In this document: piece by piece, positions 53,595 to 63,308 of the stretch
Position numbering within the stretch: position 1 is the stretch's first letter
How the letters are laid out: every line of letters begins with the position of its first letter
Made by a program: the position numbers and the translations under genes
Assembly (NCBI RefSeq): GCF_000243235.1
Contig: NZ_JH594606.1
Location: 367,476 to 431,475, forward strand
DNA: 64,000 nucleotides
Direction: 5' to 3'
Origin: Gillisia limnaea DSM 15749
Lineage (GTDB): Bacteria > Bacteroidota > Bacteroidia > Flavobacteriales > Flavobacteriaceae
Notes under the pieces: generated by a model
The model's database searches: none
Told to the model about the DNA's origin: nothing
The model's input: the letters and a program-made list of their open reading frames with translations, nothing else

Positions 53595-54976
53595 GCAACA
53601 ATTTCTTCAATCTCACGTATCATTTTTTGAGCGAGCTTATCTGCTTCCTCCTGGCTTTTTGCCTCGGTATAAATTCTTATTATAGGTTCTGTATTGGATT
53701 TTCTAAGGTGCACCCAGTTTTCAGAAAAATCTATTTTCACTCCGTCAATTGTGGTGATCTCTTCTGAATTATGATTTTCCTGAACCTTTCTTAAAATCTC
53801 ATCTACGTCCAGATCTGGAGTTAATTCTATCTTGTTTTTGCTCATAAAATATTGTGGATACGATTCCTTTATTTCGGAAACCAACATTTTCTTTTCTGCC
53901 AGGTATGTCAAAAATAAAGCTACTCCTACCAAACTGTCACGACCGTAATGAGATTCTGGATAAATAATCCCTCCGTTTCCTTCTCCCCCAATAATTGCAT
54001 TGGTATCCTTCATTAACTGAACAACATTCACTTCCCCCACAGCACTGGCCTGATATTTCTGACCATGGCTTAAGCTAAGGTCCCTTAAAGCACGTGAGGA
54101 GGACAAATTGCTAACCGTTGATCCCGGTGTTTTAGAAAGCACATAATCTGCGCAGGCAACCAAGGTATATTCTTCGCCAAACATCTGGCCTTTTTCATCT
54201 ATAAGAGCGAGGCGATCCACATCTGGGTCTACCACGATCCCCAGGTCTGCATTTTCCTTAACAACTAGTTTTGAGATCTCTCCCAAATGCTCTTTTAGAG
54301 GTTCGGGATTATGGGGGAAATGACCGTTTGGCTCACAATATAATTCCACAACCTCAACCCCCATTTTCTTCAGCAATGCAGGGATGGCAATCCCTCCGGT
54401 AGAATTTACGGCATCCACTACAACTTTAAACCCGGCTTTGGATACAGCTTCGGCATCAACAAGCTTTAGGTTTAAAACTTCTTCAATGTGCCTGTCTATA
54501 TAATCTTCAATTACGCCAATTTTCCCAAGATCATCAACTTCAGCAAATAAAAATTCTTCATTTTCAGCATTTATAAGGATCTTTTCACCTTCGGCTCCAT
54601 TTAAAAACTCTCCTTTATGATTCAGCAATTTCAATGCATTCCATTGTTTGGGATTATGGCTGGCGGTAAGTATGATCCCTCCATTGGCCTTTTCCATAGA
54701 GACTGCGATCTCAACAGTTGGGGTAGTTGAAAGTCCAACATCAACAATATCAATTCCCATCCCTACAAGGGTATTCATTACCAGATTTTGAACCATTGCT
54801 CCGCTTATTCTTGCATCTCTACCAAGAACCACTTTAAGTTTTTTACCCGGGTTTTCATTTTTTAACCAGGTTCCGTACGCTGCTGCAAATTTTACGGTAT
54901 CCAAGGGTGTTAAATTATCTCCCGGTTTGCCTCCTATGGTTCCTCTTATTCCTGAAATTGATTTTATTAAACTCAT
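53591..54976 (-). CDS. glmM: Phosphoglucosamine mutase
   Basis: Interconverts GlcN-6-P and GlcN-1-P for UDP-GlcNAc synthesis, thus also a source for the glycan genes in this window. The 461-residue protein opens with SISGIRGTIGGKPGDNLTP, has the phosphoserine loop GIILTASHNPKQWNALKL near residue 102, metal loop DPDVDRLALID near 245, GEGNGGIIYP and RKSNTEPIIRIYTEA. Length is normal. The VDRLALID form is seen in GlmM and related phosphomannomutases. Confidence 0.87.
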   Translation of the reverse strand: MSLIKSISGIRGTIGGKPGDNLTPLDTVKFAAAYGTWLKNENPGKKLKVVLGRDARISGAMVQNLVMNTLVGMGIDIVDVGLSTTPTVEIAVSMEKANGGIILTASHNPKQWNALKLLNHKGEFLNGAEGEKILINAENEEFLFAEVDDLGKIGVIEDYIDRHIEEVLNLKLVDAEAVSKAGFKVVVDAVNSTGGIAIPALLKKMGVEVVELYCEPNGHFPHNPEPLKEHLGEISKLVVKENADLGIVVDPDVDRLALIDEKGQMFGEEYTLVACADYVLSKTPGSTVSNLSSSRALRDLSLSHGQKYQASAVGEVNVVQLMKDTNAIIGGEGNGGIIYPESHYGRDSLVGVALFLTYLAEKKMLVSEIKESYPQYFMSKNKIELTPDLDVDEILRKVQENHNSEEITTIDGVKIDFSENWVHLRKSNTEPIIRIYTEAKSQEEADKLAQKMIREIEEIVA

Positions 54977-55323
54977 CCTTTAAAAATTTGTTGATTGGTT
55001 GATTTGTTAATTTAATAATTTGTAAAATCGTAAAATCGTTAATTGGTTAATTTGAAAGATCGAAACATTGGAATTTGGGATTTGGGATTTTCGGCCCAGG
55101 GAATCATGTTCCTATCCATTTCCCCTAGTCTCTTCTTCATTCTTTCATATGAATTTTAACCCTAAACGTTAAACGTTAAAGCCTAAACGTTAAACTGAAC
55201 TTTGGATGTTGAACTTTAAATTTTCCTCGCCTCCAAAAAGACAAATATACAAGCCTCTACCACCTATGCCCAAAACTTAACAGAAATTAAACAGGAAAAC
55301 ACATAAATTAGTATCTTGTCCAA
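54977..55323. repeat. Intergenic region with degenerate octamers and TAAACGTT repeats
   Basis: TTGATTGG/TTGATTTG/TTAATTTG units and TCGTAAAA, TCGTTAAT follow the glmM start side (54985-55055); CCTAAACGTTAAACGTTAAA and TAAACGTTAAACT repeats lie at 55160-55195. No ORF. It also holds a minus-strand promoter at 55242-55274. Confidence 0.7.
55242..55274 (-). promoter_or_regulatory. Putative promoter for the glmM unit
   Basis: Minus-strand TTTG (55271-55274), 21 bases, TATATTTG (55242-55249): full match to the Bacteroidota promoter with accepted spacing, about 265 bases before the glmM ATG. The long leader would contain the octamer and TAAACGTT repeats. Confidence 0.55.
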
Positions 55324-55914
55324 ATGAATTACCTGGCACATATTTATCTTTCCGGAGAGGACGAGCATTTGAAGATTGGGAATTTTATTGCAGACTCTGT
55401 AAAGGGCAGGAAGTTTATTGGCTTCCCGGAAAAAGTTAAAAATGGAATTATTCTGCACCGGGCAATGGATACTTTTACAGATTCTCATCCGGTAGTAAAA
55501 AAAAGTGTACACAGGTTATTTCCTGTTTACAGTCATTATAGTGCAGTAATTGTGGATATTTTATATGATCATTTCCTGGCCGCCAACTGGAGTAAATACT
55601 CAAAAGTACCCCTGGAAAAATATGTTGCTGAATTTTATGAACTATTAAATGATAATTTTGAAATTCTACCAAAGAAAGTAAAGGATTTCCTTCCTTATAT
55701 GATCCGTGATAACTGGCTACTTAATTATGCTACTATTGAAGGGATTGGGATAATTCTTTTTCAAATGGATCAACGCACAAAAAACAGATCTAAGATGCAG
55801 CTTGCCACCACCGAATTAAAACTATATTATTCCGAATTTGAAGAAGAATTCAGGTCTTTTTTTACTGATTTGGAAAATTTTTGTAACGAACAAATCACTA
55901 AACTTGAATCCTAA
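55324..55914 (+). CDS. acpH: Acyl carrier protein phosphodiesterase (DUF479)
   Basis: A 196-residue all-helical HD-like protein: MNYLAHIYLSGEDEHLKIGN at the start, IADSVKGRKF, GIILHRAMDTFTDSHPVVKK (the HRxxDxFTDxHP motif, near residues 43-60) and DILYDHFLAANW. This is AcpH, which takes the phosphopantetheine off acyl carrier protein in Escherichia coli. Length is normal. Role in Bacteroidota not shown. Confidence 0.88.
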   Translation: MNYLAHIYLSGEDEHLKIGNFIADSVKGRKFIGFPEKVKNGIILHRAMDTFTDSHPVVKKSVHRLFPVYSHYSAVIVDILYDHFLAANWSKYSKVPLEKYVAEFYELLNDNFEILPKKVKDFLPYMIRDNWLLNYATIEGIGIILFQMDQRTKNRSKMQLATTELKLYYSEFEEEFRSFFTDLENFCNEQITKLES

Positions 55915-55929
55915 CAGAGTACAATTCAC

Positions 55930-56031
55930 TACGAAATGAGCATAACGGGAATACGATATTAACACCGATAAAGCTATGCGAATTAATCCCGAGCTATCGG
56001 GAGACCATTAAAAAACAATAAACAGCTACCT
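55930..56031. repeat. Leader element upstream of ggt, shared with the next gene pair
   Basis: Runs AAATGAGCATAACGGG .. CTATGCGAATT .. CCCGAGCTATCGGG .. ATTAAAAAACAATAAAC up to the ggt ATG. A similar element in the opposite direction lies before the lipoprotein gene at 58376 (58377-58485). The CCCGA/TCGGG pair is a 5-bp hairpin close to the start codon. Confidence 0.7.
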
Positions 56032-57732
56032 ATGAAAAAAATTATTTTATTCCTTGCTATCAGTCTGCTTTATTCCTGTAAAACTCCCCCACCAACGGTT
56101 GTAGCAAAAGCTCCTGAGGTTGGACTTATTACAGATAAGGCCATGGTTGTTTCTGCACGTGCAGAAGCTTCAAAAATTGCAGCCGACATTATGAAACAAG
56201 GCGGAAATGCGTTTGATGCGATGGTTGCTACAGAAATGGCACTCGCCGTAAGCTATCCATTTGCCGGCAGCCTTGGCGGTGGTGGTTTTATGGTTTTTAG
56301 AAAAGCTAATGGAGAAATAGGAAGCCTTGATTTCAGGGAAAAAGCCCCACTTGCATCTTCTAAAAATATGTATCTGGATGAAAATGGAGATCCGGTACCT
56401 GAAAAAAGTCAGTTAGGTTCGCTTGCTATAGGAGTACCTGGTACTGTAGCCGGAATATTTTCGGTTCATGAAAAACTGGGTTCTTTACCTATTTCTAAAA
56501 TCCTTACTCCGGTAATTGAACTGGCAAAAAGAGGATATGTAGTTACCGAAGGTCAGGCCGAAGGTTTAAATAATTACAAGTCAGAATTTAAGAAGGTTAA
56601 CCACGAAGAGATCCTTTATACTAGAAGTTATTCCGCAGGAGATACCATAAAAAATCCAGCTCTGGCAAGAACTTTAGAAAAATTAATGATCAATGGAAGA
56701 GATGAATATTACGGCGGTAGCACTGGTGAAACCCTTGTTAAATTCATTCAGGAAAATGGCGGGATCGTCACCCTGGAAGACCTTCTAAACTATGAAACGG
56801 TTTGGAGAGAACCTGTAACTTTTAATTATAAAGACTTAAGAATAATTTCTATGGCACCTCCTTCCAGTGGTGGAATTGCATTAGCGCAAATTATGAAAAT
56901 GATCAATCCATATCCTATTGATGAATATGGTCATAATAACTTAAAATACATTCAAATACTCACAGAGGCTGAACGACGCGCTTATGCCGATAGGAGTTTT
57001 TATTTAGGCGACCCAGATTTTTATGAAGTACCTGTAGAAACGCTAACCAGTGAAGCCTATTTAAAAGACCGGATGAGCAGTTTTAGTTTTCAGGAAGCCA
57101 CCGCCTCCTCCAGCTTAAAGCATGGTCAAATTCCAGGGTATGAAAGTGAGGAAACCACCCACTACTCTATCGTAGACCAATTTGGAAATGCCATCGCTGT
57201 TACTTCAACTTTAAATGGCGCTTATGGCTCTAAGCTTTATGTTGAGGAATTAGGTTTCTTTCTGAATAATGAAATGGATGACTTCAGCGCAAAACCGGGA
57301 GTTCCAAATATGTTCGGGTTGATAGGAGCGGAAGCTAATTCTATTGAACCAGGAAAAAGAATGTTGAGTTCTATGACGCCAACAATTGTTGAAAAAAACG
57401 GCGAATTTTGGATGACAGTAGGAACACCAGGAGGTTCCACAATTATAACCTCCGTACTACAAACCATTCTTAATGTGGCAGAATTTGATATGGGGATGCA
57501 GGAGGCTGTAAATGCTCCCCGCTTTCATCATCAATGGTTACCGGATGAGATTTGGTTTGAGCCAAATGCCTTTGATAAAACATTGCTGGAAAAACTAAAA
57601 ATGAAAGGCTATAATGTTCAGGAAGGTAATTCCAGAATCATTGGAAAAGTAGATGCTATTCTTAGACTACCTAACGGCAAACTCGAAGGTGGAGCCGATA
57701 AACGCGGGGATGATACGGCCATTGGATTTTAG
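56032..57732 (+). CDS. ggt: Gamma-glutamyltransferase, lipoprotein form
   Basis: 566 residues. SPII-type signal ending in LLYSCKTPP (Cys near 17). Splits glutathione and other gamma-glutamyl compounds outside the cytoplasm after cutting itself. The fold shows GGNAFDAMVATEMALAV, GGGGFMVFR (after SLGGGGFM), FREKAPL, the nucleophile threonine in SEETTHYSIVDQFGNAIAVT (near 380), STLNGAYGSK and a C-terminal GTPGGSTIITSVLQ with PNGKLEGGADKRGDDTA. It overlaps the convergent lipoprotein gene by four bases. Confidence 0.92.
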   Translation: MKKIILFLAISLLYSCKTPPPTVVAKAPEVGLITDKAMVVSARAEASKIAADIMKQGGNAFDAMVATEMALAVSYPFAGSLGGGGFMVFRKANGEIGSLDFREKAPLASSKNMYLDENGDPVPEKSQLGSLAIGVPGTVAGIFSVHEKLGSLPISKILTPVIELAKRGYVVTEGQAEGLNNYKSEFKKVNHEEILYTRSYSAGDTIKNPALARTLEKLMINGRDEYYGGSTGETLVKFIQENGGIVTLEDLLNYETVWREPVTFNYKDLRIISMAPPSSGGIALAQIMKMINPYPIDEYGHNNLKYIQILTEAERRAYADRSFYLGDPDFYEVPVETLTSEAYLKDRMSSFSFQEATASSSLKHGQIPGYESEETTHYSIVDQFGNAIAVTSTLNGAYGSKLYVEELGFFLNNEMDDFSAKPGVPNMFGLIGAEANSIEPGKRMLSSMTPTIVEKNGEFWMTVGTPGGSTIITSVLQTILNVAEFDMGMQEAVNAPRFHHQWLPDEIWFEPNAFDKTLLEKLKMKGYNVQEGNSRIIGKVDAILRLPNGKLEGGADKRGDDTAIGF

Positions 57733-58376
57733 ATTGAACATAAATAAAATGGATCTGGATCGTCATATTCAATAAAATAAAATCCAAAAACATTGGCCTG
57801 ATCCCTTGTAAAACATAAAACTTCTATTGGTAAATAATGTTCTAAACCTTCTCTAATGTTTATTTCTAACGGTAAGGAATTAGATACAAGGGTATTTAAT
57901 TGTATGGGATTATCTTCATTCCCTTTTCTTGGTGCCATCATTATAATTTGTGAATCTTTTCCACTATTATTTAACACTGCAAAATATTCCAGGGTATAAG
58001 TACCTACTGGTAACATTAACTTTTTATCTTCAACTGTATTCCAGGTATCCAAAATAGCGTCATTGTTTGTATCATAACCATTTGGGCTCATTTCAAATTC
58101 ATGAAATCCAGATTTACTATTACCATAAAAACAATTTCCTTGACTATCCTTTAATGCAATTCTCACCATTTTTAAAGATTTAGAGCAATCCATTTGTTTA
58201 TAAGCGATTACTGTCCCCACACTTCGGGAATTTACTACAGGAACAGTTCCAAACGAAAGCATTCCAACACCATTTGGATTTTCTGAAATAATAGTTGAAT
58301 CATCATTTTTACTGCAGCTTGAAATTAAGAACAGAACTGCAAGAACAAACGAGTGTGAAATTTTAAGAGTTTTCAT
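57729..58376 (-). CDS. Lipoprotein, member of a three-gene family (see 61721 and 63355)
   Basis: 215 residues with an SPII signal (VLFLISSCSKND, Cys near 21). The body has LPVGTYTLEYFAVLNNSG, IIMMAPRKGNEDN and LPLEINIREGLEHYLPIEV then LCF, which lines up with YVLDYFAVYDESGTLIWLAP and LPLAIDLRAGVKKYVEVDVL of the protein at 61721. So the domain is shared. I do not recognise a named family. It faces ggt and has an inverted copy of the ggt leader. Confidence 0.75.
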   Translation of the reverse strand: MKTLKISHSFVLAVLFLISSCSKNDDSTIISENPNGVGMLSFGTVPVVNSRSVGTVIAYKQMDCSKSLKMVRIALKDSQGNCFYGNSKSGFHEFEMSPNGYDTNNDAILDTWNTVEDKKLMLPVGTYTLEYFAVLNNSGKDSQIIMMAPRKGNEDNPIQLNTLVSNSLPLEINIREGLEHYLPIEVLCFTRDQANVFGFYFIEYDDPDPFYLCSI

Positions 58377-58485
58377 AGGTGTTTTTTATGGTTTTTTAAT
58401 TCTCTCCCGAAGCTAACGGGAGCAATTCGCATAAATTAATCGTTAATTGTTACATATTCGCGTTATGCTCATTTCATACTATTTT
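58377..58485. repeat. Leader element upstream of the lipoprotein gene, inverted copy of the ggt leader
   Basis: On the minus strand: AAATGAGCATAACGCG .. TTATGCGAATT .. CTCCCGTTAGCTTCGGGAG .. AATTAAAAAACCATAAAA to the ATG at 58376. Order and spacing of blocks match 55930-56031. Confidence 0.7.
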
Positions 58486-58692
58486 GATTTAAATAATTTG
58501 AAAAAATCCGAAAATGAATCAATCTCACTTCTGAAATTTCACAAATAGAATTAAGTAATTATAAAGGGGCCTTAAGGGGATATTTTTTTACAGATTGAGG
58601 GAGATGGAAATTATCTGTAAGAGAAACTAAAATTAATGAAAAAGGATTGGTTTAAATAGGGGAAAAAACCCCTATTTTTTTTACTATAAATT

Positions 58693-59000
58693 TCAATTTT
58701 GGACGGCAGTGAGAATTCCCGGAGGTTCAACTACTAGCACATCCTTTATGCAAACAATTTTAAATGCGGAAGAATTTAAGATGAGGATGCCGGAAGCGGT
58801 AAATGCTCCACGATTACATCATTAATGGTTACCGGATGAAATTTGGTTTGAACCAAATGCGTTTGATTAAGGATTGCTTTAAAACCTACAGGAAAAAGGC
58901 TAATAATGTTCAGTAAGGAACTCAAAGATAATTGGAAAGGTGGAAGCAATTTTAAAATTACCGAATTGCAAACTGGAAGGCGGAGTAGATAAACGCGTTG
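58693..59000 (+). pseudogene. Decayed 3' end of a second ggt gene
   Basis: The plus strand follows the last ~310 bases of ggt: GTTCAACTACTAGCACATC for the GGSTIITS region, GCGGTAAATGCTCCACGATT, TGGTTACCGGATGAAATTTG, GAACCAAATGCGTTTGAT and a final AACTGGAAGGCGGAGTAGAT AAACGCG (split here). Stops and frameshifts occur throughout. No 5' part is seen, so only the tail was kept. The rest of 58486-59256 shows no gene. Confidence 0.85.
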
Positions 59001-59256
59001 TTGCGTCTTAGTTCATTTTTTATATTTCTGTAAGTCAAAATAATAGCATGAATTAAAACATAATTATGTTAAAGTTTTGTACCGGGATTTAGTTAAAAAT
59101 CTCCTAAAGAAAAGTGGGGAAATATTCCACACATAAATGGGCATTCTACAAAAAATCACACGTATAGCCATGTGTCGCTTAGAATCAGTTTAATACCTTT
59201 TGAACACAAAGTTAATAATTAAGGCTTCTATATATTTTTTCAATTAGATGCTAAAA

Positions 59257-59285
59257 AAAAAGGTCTGGTAAAACCAGACCTTTTT
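59257..59285 (-). terminator. Hairpin terminator of the astacin-like gene
   Basis: AAAAAGGTCTGGT, a 3-base loop, ACCAGACCTTTTT: a perfect 13-bp stem with A/T edges, 20 bases beyond the stop at 59305. It can act in both directions. Confidence 0.88.
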
Positions 59286-59304
59286 ATAAAAATTACGTTA
59301 AAAA

Positions 59305-60351
59305 CTATCTATAGTACCAAATACCATTCACAAGTTTTACAGCCCGCATACCGTATGGGCCGTTGTAATACCAGTTATCGTAATAACGAAGAACGGTCAA
59401 ACCGGCAATGGTATAATATTCCCCATTTATATAGGTAGGTTCTGTAGGAGACGTTGTAGATGGATACATTGATTTTATACCCTGCAAATCACCATTTGAA
59501 AGGGAAGTTCTCTGAACTGAATAACTACTACCATTCGCTCTGGTGATAGTTGGTTGCCCATTATTCGAAAATGAATAAGGACCGTACATCATGATAGAAC
59601 CAAAATCCAAAGAGGAGGTATACTCTTTCCCATCAAATCCGCTTTGTGCATAGGTTTTAAAGTTATGCTCAGTTCCACTTTGAATGTTATCCCATTGGAT
59701 CGCTATATGACTGTCTCTGTCAATTCTGCTCTGTTCATGCCATAAACCAACAGCATGACCTATCTCGTGAATTGTACTTCCTGTGGTACATCCGGAGGCC
59801 AGGCTAATGTTTTGCCTTCCTCCTACCATTCCTATATAGGAAGAACAACCAGAACCAGTAGTGAAATGAATGTAGTTGGATTGACTGGTCCTTTTTACAA
59901 ATTTAAGGGAAGTATTTGATTCCCAATGACTTATGGCGTCGGAAACTCTTTTTTGATCGGGAAGATTTGAGTCAATCGCATAATAAACGGTATTATCAGG
60001 CCATCTGGCAGATGTTCTTCCAACACTCTTTTGCTGTGAAGGGGTTTCACCTTCTTCATAAACCAGTTTGACCTCACTTGAGGTTACCATATCTTCAGAG
60101 AAAATAATGTCTCCCTCGTAGATCAAATCTCCATCTATTTGTTCGACAGTGATTTTTTGACCTGCAAAATATACATCTTTAAGTTTTCCTGATTCTGTGG
60201 GGTAAGCCACTTCAACATTGGCTAATAGGGAAGTTGTTTCTGAAATTTGAGTAGTCTGCTCTTCTGTAAACTCCTGGTCGGTAATTTCGTCTTTTGTACA
60301 GGACAGAATAGCTAGGGCCGGTAATAAATACAATAAATGAGTCTTTCTCAT
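59305..60351 (-). CDS. Astacin-type (M12A) zinc metallopeptidase lipoprotein
   Basis: 348 residues; SPII signal ending ALAILSCTKDE (Cys near 18). A propeptide-like part (about 20-115) precedes the catalytic domain: RWPDNTVYYAIDSNLPDQ near 115, the zinc motif TIHEIGHAVGLWHEQSR (HExxHxxGxxHE) near 193-209 and the Met-turn SIMMYGPYSFS near 250. The last ~40 residues are a C-terminal extension ending GMRAVKLVNGIWYYR. It is a secreted or surface protease; related flavobacterial enzymes are called flavastacins. Substrate unknown. Confidence 0.9.
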   Translation of the reverse strand: MRKTHLLYLLPALAILSCTKDEITDQEFTEEQTTQISETTSLLANVEVAYPTESGKLKDVYFAGQKITVEQIDGDLIYEGDIIFSEDMVTSSEVKLVYEEGETPSQQKSVGRTSARWPDNTVYYAIDSNLPDQKRVSDAISHWESNTSLKFVKRTSQSNYIHFTTGSGCSSYIGMVGGRQNISLASGCTTGSTIHEIGHAVGLWHEQSRIDRDSHIAIQWDNIQSGTEHNFKTYAQSGFDGKEYTSSLDFGSIMMYGPYSFSNNGQPTITRANGSSYSVQRTSLSNGDLQGIKSMYPSTTSPTEPTYINGEYYTIAGLTVLRYYDNWYYNGPYGMRAVKLVNGIWYYR

Positions 60352-61050
60352 AACTTGGGGTAAAGTTTTTAATGAACAAATTTTATTTAGTGTCCATAGG
60401 TTAATAATTTCTTAATGATCAGGGTTGTTTCAAACTTCATTCCATTATAATCATGCAAAGCGCTTTACAATTTCAATTATCCCTCTTCCAATAAATTTTT
60501 GTAGGAAAAACTTATTAGAAACTGAATAACTGGAAAAAAATCCAAACATTTTATACAAATTCGGGGGGAGAAATCTGTACAGAACTTTAACTTAAGTTTA
60601 GCTAAACTACATAAAAAATGTTAACGTCCAATTTTTTTTGTAAGAAATTTATTTCAGGTTATGGCAAATTATCCATTTTGGATCGCTTAAAGGTAAAATT
60701 AGACGATAAAAAACACTGCTCACTTTCTAATTTCCTCTACCAAAAAATGAATGAAAATTCATTTTATTACTGCTAAAAATTTTTAATTGTAACAGTATAT
60801 AATTTTATTATGAAACTTTTTATTTAAAAATTATCTGAATCTGTTTTGGCGAATACGGTTGAAAATTTCCATAAAATTTCCAAGTGGAGGATATGTTAAA
60901 TTTATCCCTGTAGAATGATTTTTTTGGAAACAAATGTGTTATTTTTTTGGGTCAATTCAAATTAAGATGTAATTCTCCTTTATGACAAAGGAAAATCTAC
61001 TACATCCTTTCATCCGGCTTTTTGGGTCAAGCCACTGAAGTAATTAATTA
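60352..61050. other. AT-rich stretch without a supported gene
   Basis: About 700 bases between the astacin-like gene and the IS3 relic. I see no ORF with convincing coding features, no hairpin with a T run and no array. It must hold the promoter of the astacin-like gene; a TAAAATTTG near 60383 on the minus strand is one base longer than the -7 consensus. Confidence 0.5.
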
Positions 61051-61560
61051 ACAGCAAACAATAGCAGAACCGACTCAGGAATTCAAGCTATATACTCACC
61101 AATTAACGAAATGGAAGAATGATTTTCAGACAATGCAGGTAAGATATTTCGTATCGGTCAATCAATCGACAGCTTCAGAAGTATGAAAAATAGCAGTATA
61201 ACCTACCACTAAATAGGCGAACTCAAGGTAGAGGAGGATTGGTTAAAACAAAGGCGCTATTATTTCCAATGTATTACGTGGAGCATTTCGAAAGGGATAG
61301 GTACACGATAAACATATGCAGACAATGCGAGCTGCTGAAAAATCACGCAGCACTTATTGATTATACCCACTTCAAACCTACAGAGAAGAGGCTTTAATTT
61401 GATGCAAATCTTAGACGAGATTTACTTGTAAGATCCTATTCTTGACAGGCGCATGATCAAAGAATAATGCAATGGAATAAAATTAGAGTTACGAAATTTC
61501 CTTCCAAAGTTTAAGAAACCTCTGCATTAATACCTTTACAAAACCTTCATTCTACACCTA
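61051..61560 (+). mobile_element. Decayed IS3-family transposase (orfA and orfB remains)
   Basis: Plus-strand pieces in shifting frames match IS3-type proteins: QQTIAEPTQEFKLYTHQLTK then WKNDF (middle of OrfA), IGELKVEEDWLKQR at 61213-61255 (the OrfA leucine-zipper end), ICRQCELLK then PTEKRL (OrfB start) and LDRRMI near 61450. Many stops and frameshifts are present. No terminal inverted repeats or target duplication could be seen. It is an old, dead insertion. Confidence 0.75.
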
Positions 61561-61596
61561 ACCATTTTGTCCATTACATCAAATCTATAAAAATAA

Positions 61597-61627
61597 AAAA
61601 GCTGCCCAAATTAATTGGACAGCCTTG
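61597..61627 (-). terminator. Hairpin terminator of the 518-residue lipoprotein gene
   Basis: On the minus strand AAGGCTGTCCAA, TTAA loop, TTTGGGCAGCTTTTTT: an 11-bp stem with two G-U pairs and a T run, about 95 bases beyond the stop at 61721. Confidence 0.8.
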
Positions 61628-61720
61628 TCTATTAACACCGGGTTTAACCGGTTGTCAATGAGACTAACTTCGCGATTTGGTCATCCCCCCGGTTGACCAA
61701 CCGCTCGGTTATTCTTATTA

Positions 61721-63277
61721 CTATTGGCAAATATTTGCTGAAAATTCTACAGATAGAGGATAATCTAATCCATCTGGAAAGGTATTCAGGTCAATTTCAT
61801 ACGTGATACTAAAATCATTTTCGCCTATATTTTCTACACAAATTTGAGTATTTACAAAAGCTGGCAAAGAAATTTCAGCATCTGTCGCAACCCATCCTTC
61901 GAATAAATCTACGGAAATCAAGATATTATTAACACCTGAAGCTTCGAGGTCAAAAGTGATTGTACCTACTTCATTTCCATCATCCAGCAATGGATAAAAA
62001 GGATCTTGTCCCACAGGTAAATTTGGATCTAAATCAACCGATTGTGTAAAGGTTAATGTATCACATCCTTCCCCTGGCGCAGGGATACAGCCATTATCTA
62101 CAGGACACCCATTTTCTCCTGCCGGCCCTGAAACTCCTGCTTCGGTTGGACAATCATCTTCAGAGTTAATTATGTTGTCGCCATCACAATCAAAAGATCC
62201 CCAATTTGGATTATCTTCATCACACTTGTTTAAGGTCCCATCATTATCACAATCTGCAGAAGGATTTGTAGGGTCACATTCATTACCATTACCCGGGTCA
62301 TCCTCCAATAGATCGGGAACATCACCCATGTTACAATTTCCCTCCCTGAAGTGGAAGTACTCTGTGGTACCATCGTCTACATTCAATGCTCTAACATCGG
62401 CATCAGTGATAACACCGGCGCGAATCACCTCTTCGGTCACATCCCCATAAGCATCAGAATTAAGCAATGTAATTTCAAAATAATACTCATCTTCACCCTC
62501 AGTATCTGGCAAAGCAAAACATACAGGTTCCGCGTAGGCATCCCCATTATCATAAGTACCCGTTACATTTGGTATATCAGTATAAAGGATCGTTCCGGAA
62601 GAACTGTTTCCAGACCATACACTTACACTATAAGAAGCAGGGTAATGTCTTCCATCATCATCACAGTAGTTACCAAAAATACAGAATTTGATAGCCTCAT
62701 TTTGATCAATTTCGAAGAATAAATATCCATATTCATTTACAAAACGATCATCATAACACAGCACGTCTACTTCAACGTATTTTTTCACACCTGCACGAAG
62801 GTCAATAGCGAGTGGCAGTGCATTATCTACAAAGGCTGAAAGATCATCCTCGTCCCCACCCATAGGGGCCAGCCATATTAAAGTTCCACTTTCATCGTAA
62901 ACGGCAAAATAATCCAAAACATACTCATCGGGATTCAACTCCAGTTCGGAATCTTCCTTAGTGAACATTTGACCATTTGCAAGGTCTACACGAAGTCTTT
63001 CCTCCCCGTTTGCCCATTCAATACTTTCCCCATCCAGGGAAAGACCAATCACAACATAATCTGCTGTTCCTTCTGTACATTCAGGCACGCCATCTAAAAA
63101 GCCAAGATGAGCTTTATTAGCTGCACGGTTTGTTGTGAGGTCATTTAAAAGTGCCCCAAAAGACAAAGTCGCTTTTTCCGGGTCAAGGTTCTGGACTCCG
63201 GCCTCCTCTTTGCTACAAGAGGAAAATATCATTACAAATATTGCCAAAAAGGCAATATTGAGTTTGAAATTTTTCAT
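61721..63277 (-). CDS. Multi-domain lipoprotein with thrombospondin type 3-like repeats
   Basis: 518 residues; SPII signal ending MIFSSCSKEEA (Cys near 21). Domain A (about 30-185) is shared with the lipoprotein at 57729 (YVLDYFAVYDESGTLIWLAP). Domain B (about 205-310) is shared with the gene at 63355 (FEITLLNSDAYGDV, EYFHFREG). Residues about 330-395 hold Asp-rich calcium-binding repeats of TSP type 3 (CDNDGTLNKCDED, CDGDNIINSEDDCP). A beta-rich end domain follows (about 410-518, LTFTQSVDLDPN..FSANICQ). It is probably a surface protein; no enzyme motif is seen. Confidence 0.75.
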   Translation of the reverse strand: MKNFKLNIAFLAIFVMIFSSCSKEEAGVQNLDPEKATLSFGALLNDLTTNRAANKAHLGFLDGVPECTEGTADYVVIGLSLDGESIEWANGEERLRVDLANGQMFTKEDSELELNPDEYVLDYFAVYDESGTLIWLAPMGGDEDDLSAFVDNALPLAIDLRAGVKKYVEVDVLCYDDRFVNEYGYLFFEIDQNEAIKFCIFGNYCDDDGRHYPASYSVSVWSGNSSSGTILYTDIPNVTGTYDNGDAYAEPVCFALPDTEGEDEYYFEITLLNSDAYGDVTEEVIRAGVITDADVRALNVDDGTTEYFHFREGNCNMGDVPDLLEDDPGNGNECDPTNPSADCDNDGTLNKCDEDNPNWGSFDCDGDNIINSEDDCPTEAGVSGPAGENGCPVDNGCIPAPGEGCDTLTFTQSVDLDPNLPVGQDPFYPLLDDGNEVGTITFDLEASGVNNILISVDLFEGWVATDAEISLPAFVNTQICVENIGENDFSITYEIDLNTFPDGLDYPLSVEFSANICQ

Positions 63278-63308
63278 AATTATTAAAATTTTAGTTAGTA
63301 GTAAAATA

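Noticed and set aside
55130-55200. Replication origin or protein-binding iterons (TAAACGTT repeats)
   Set aside because: Only four copies with uneven spacing and no replication gene close by; it fits the short-repeat background better.
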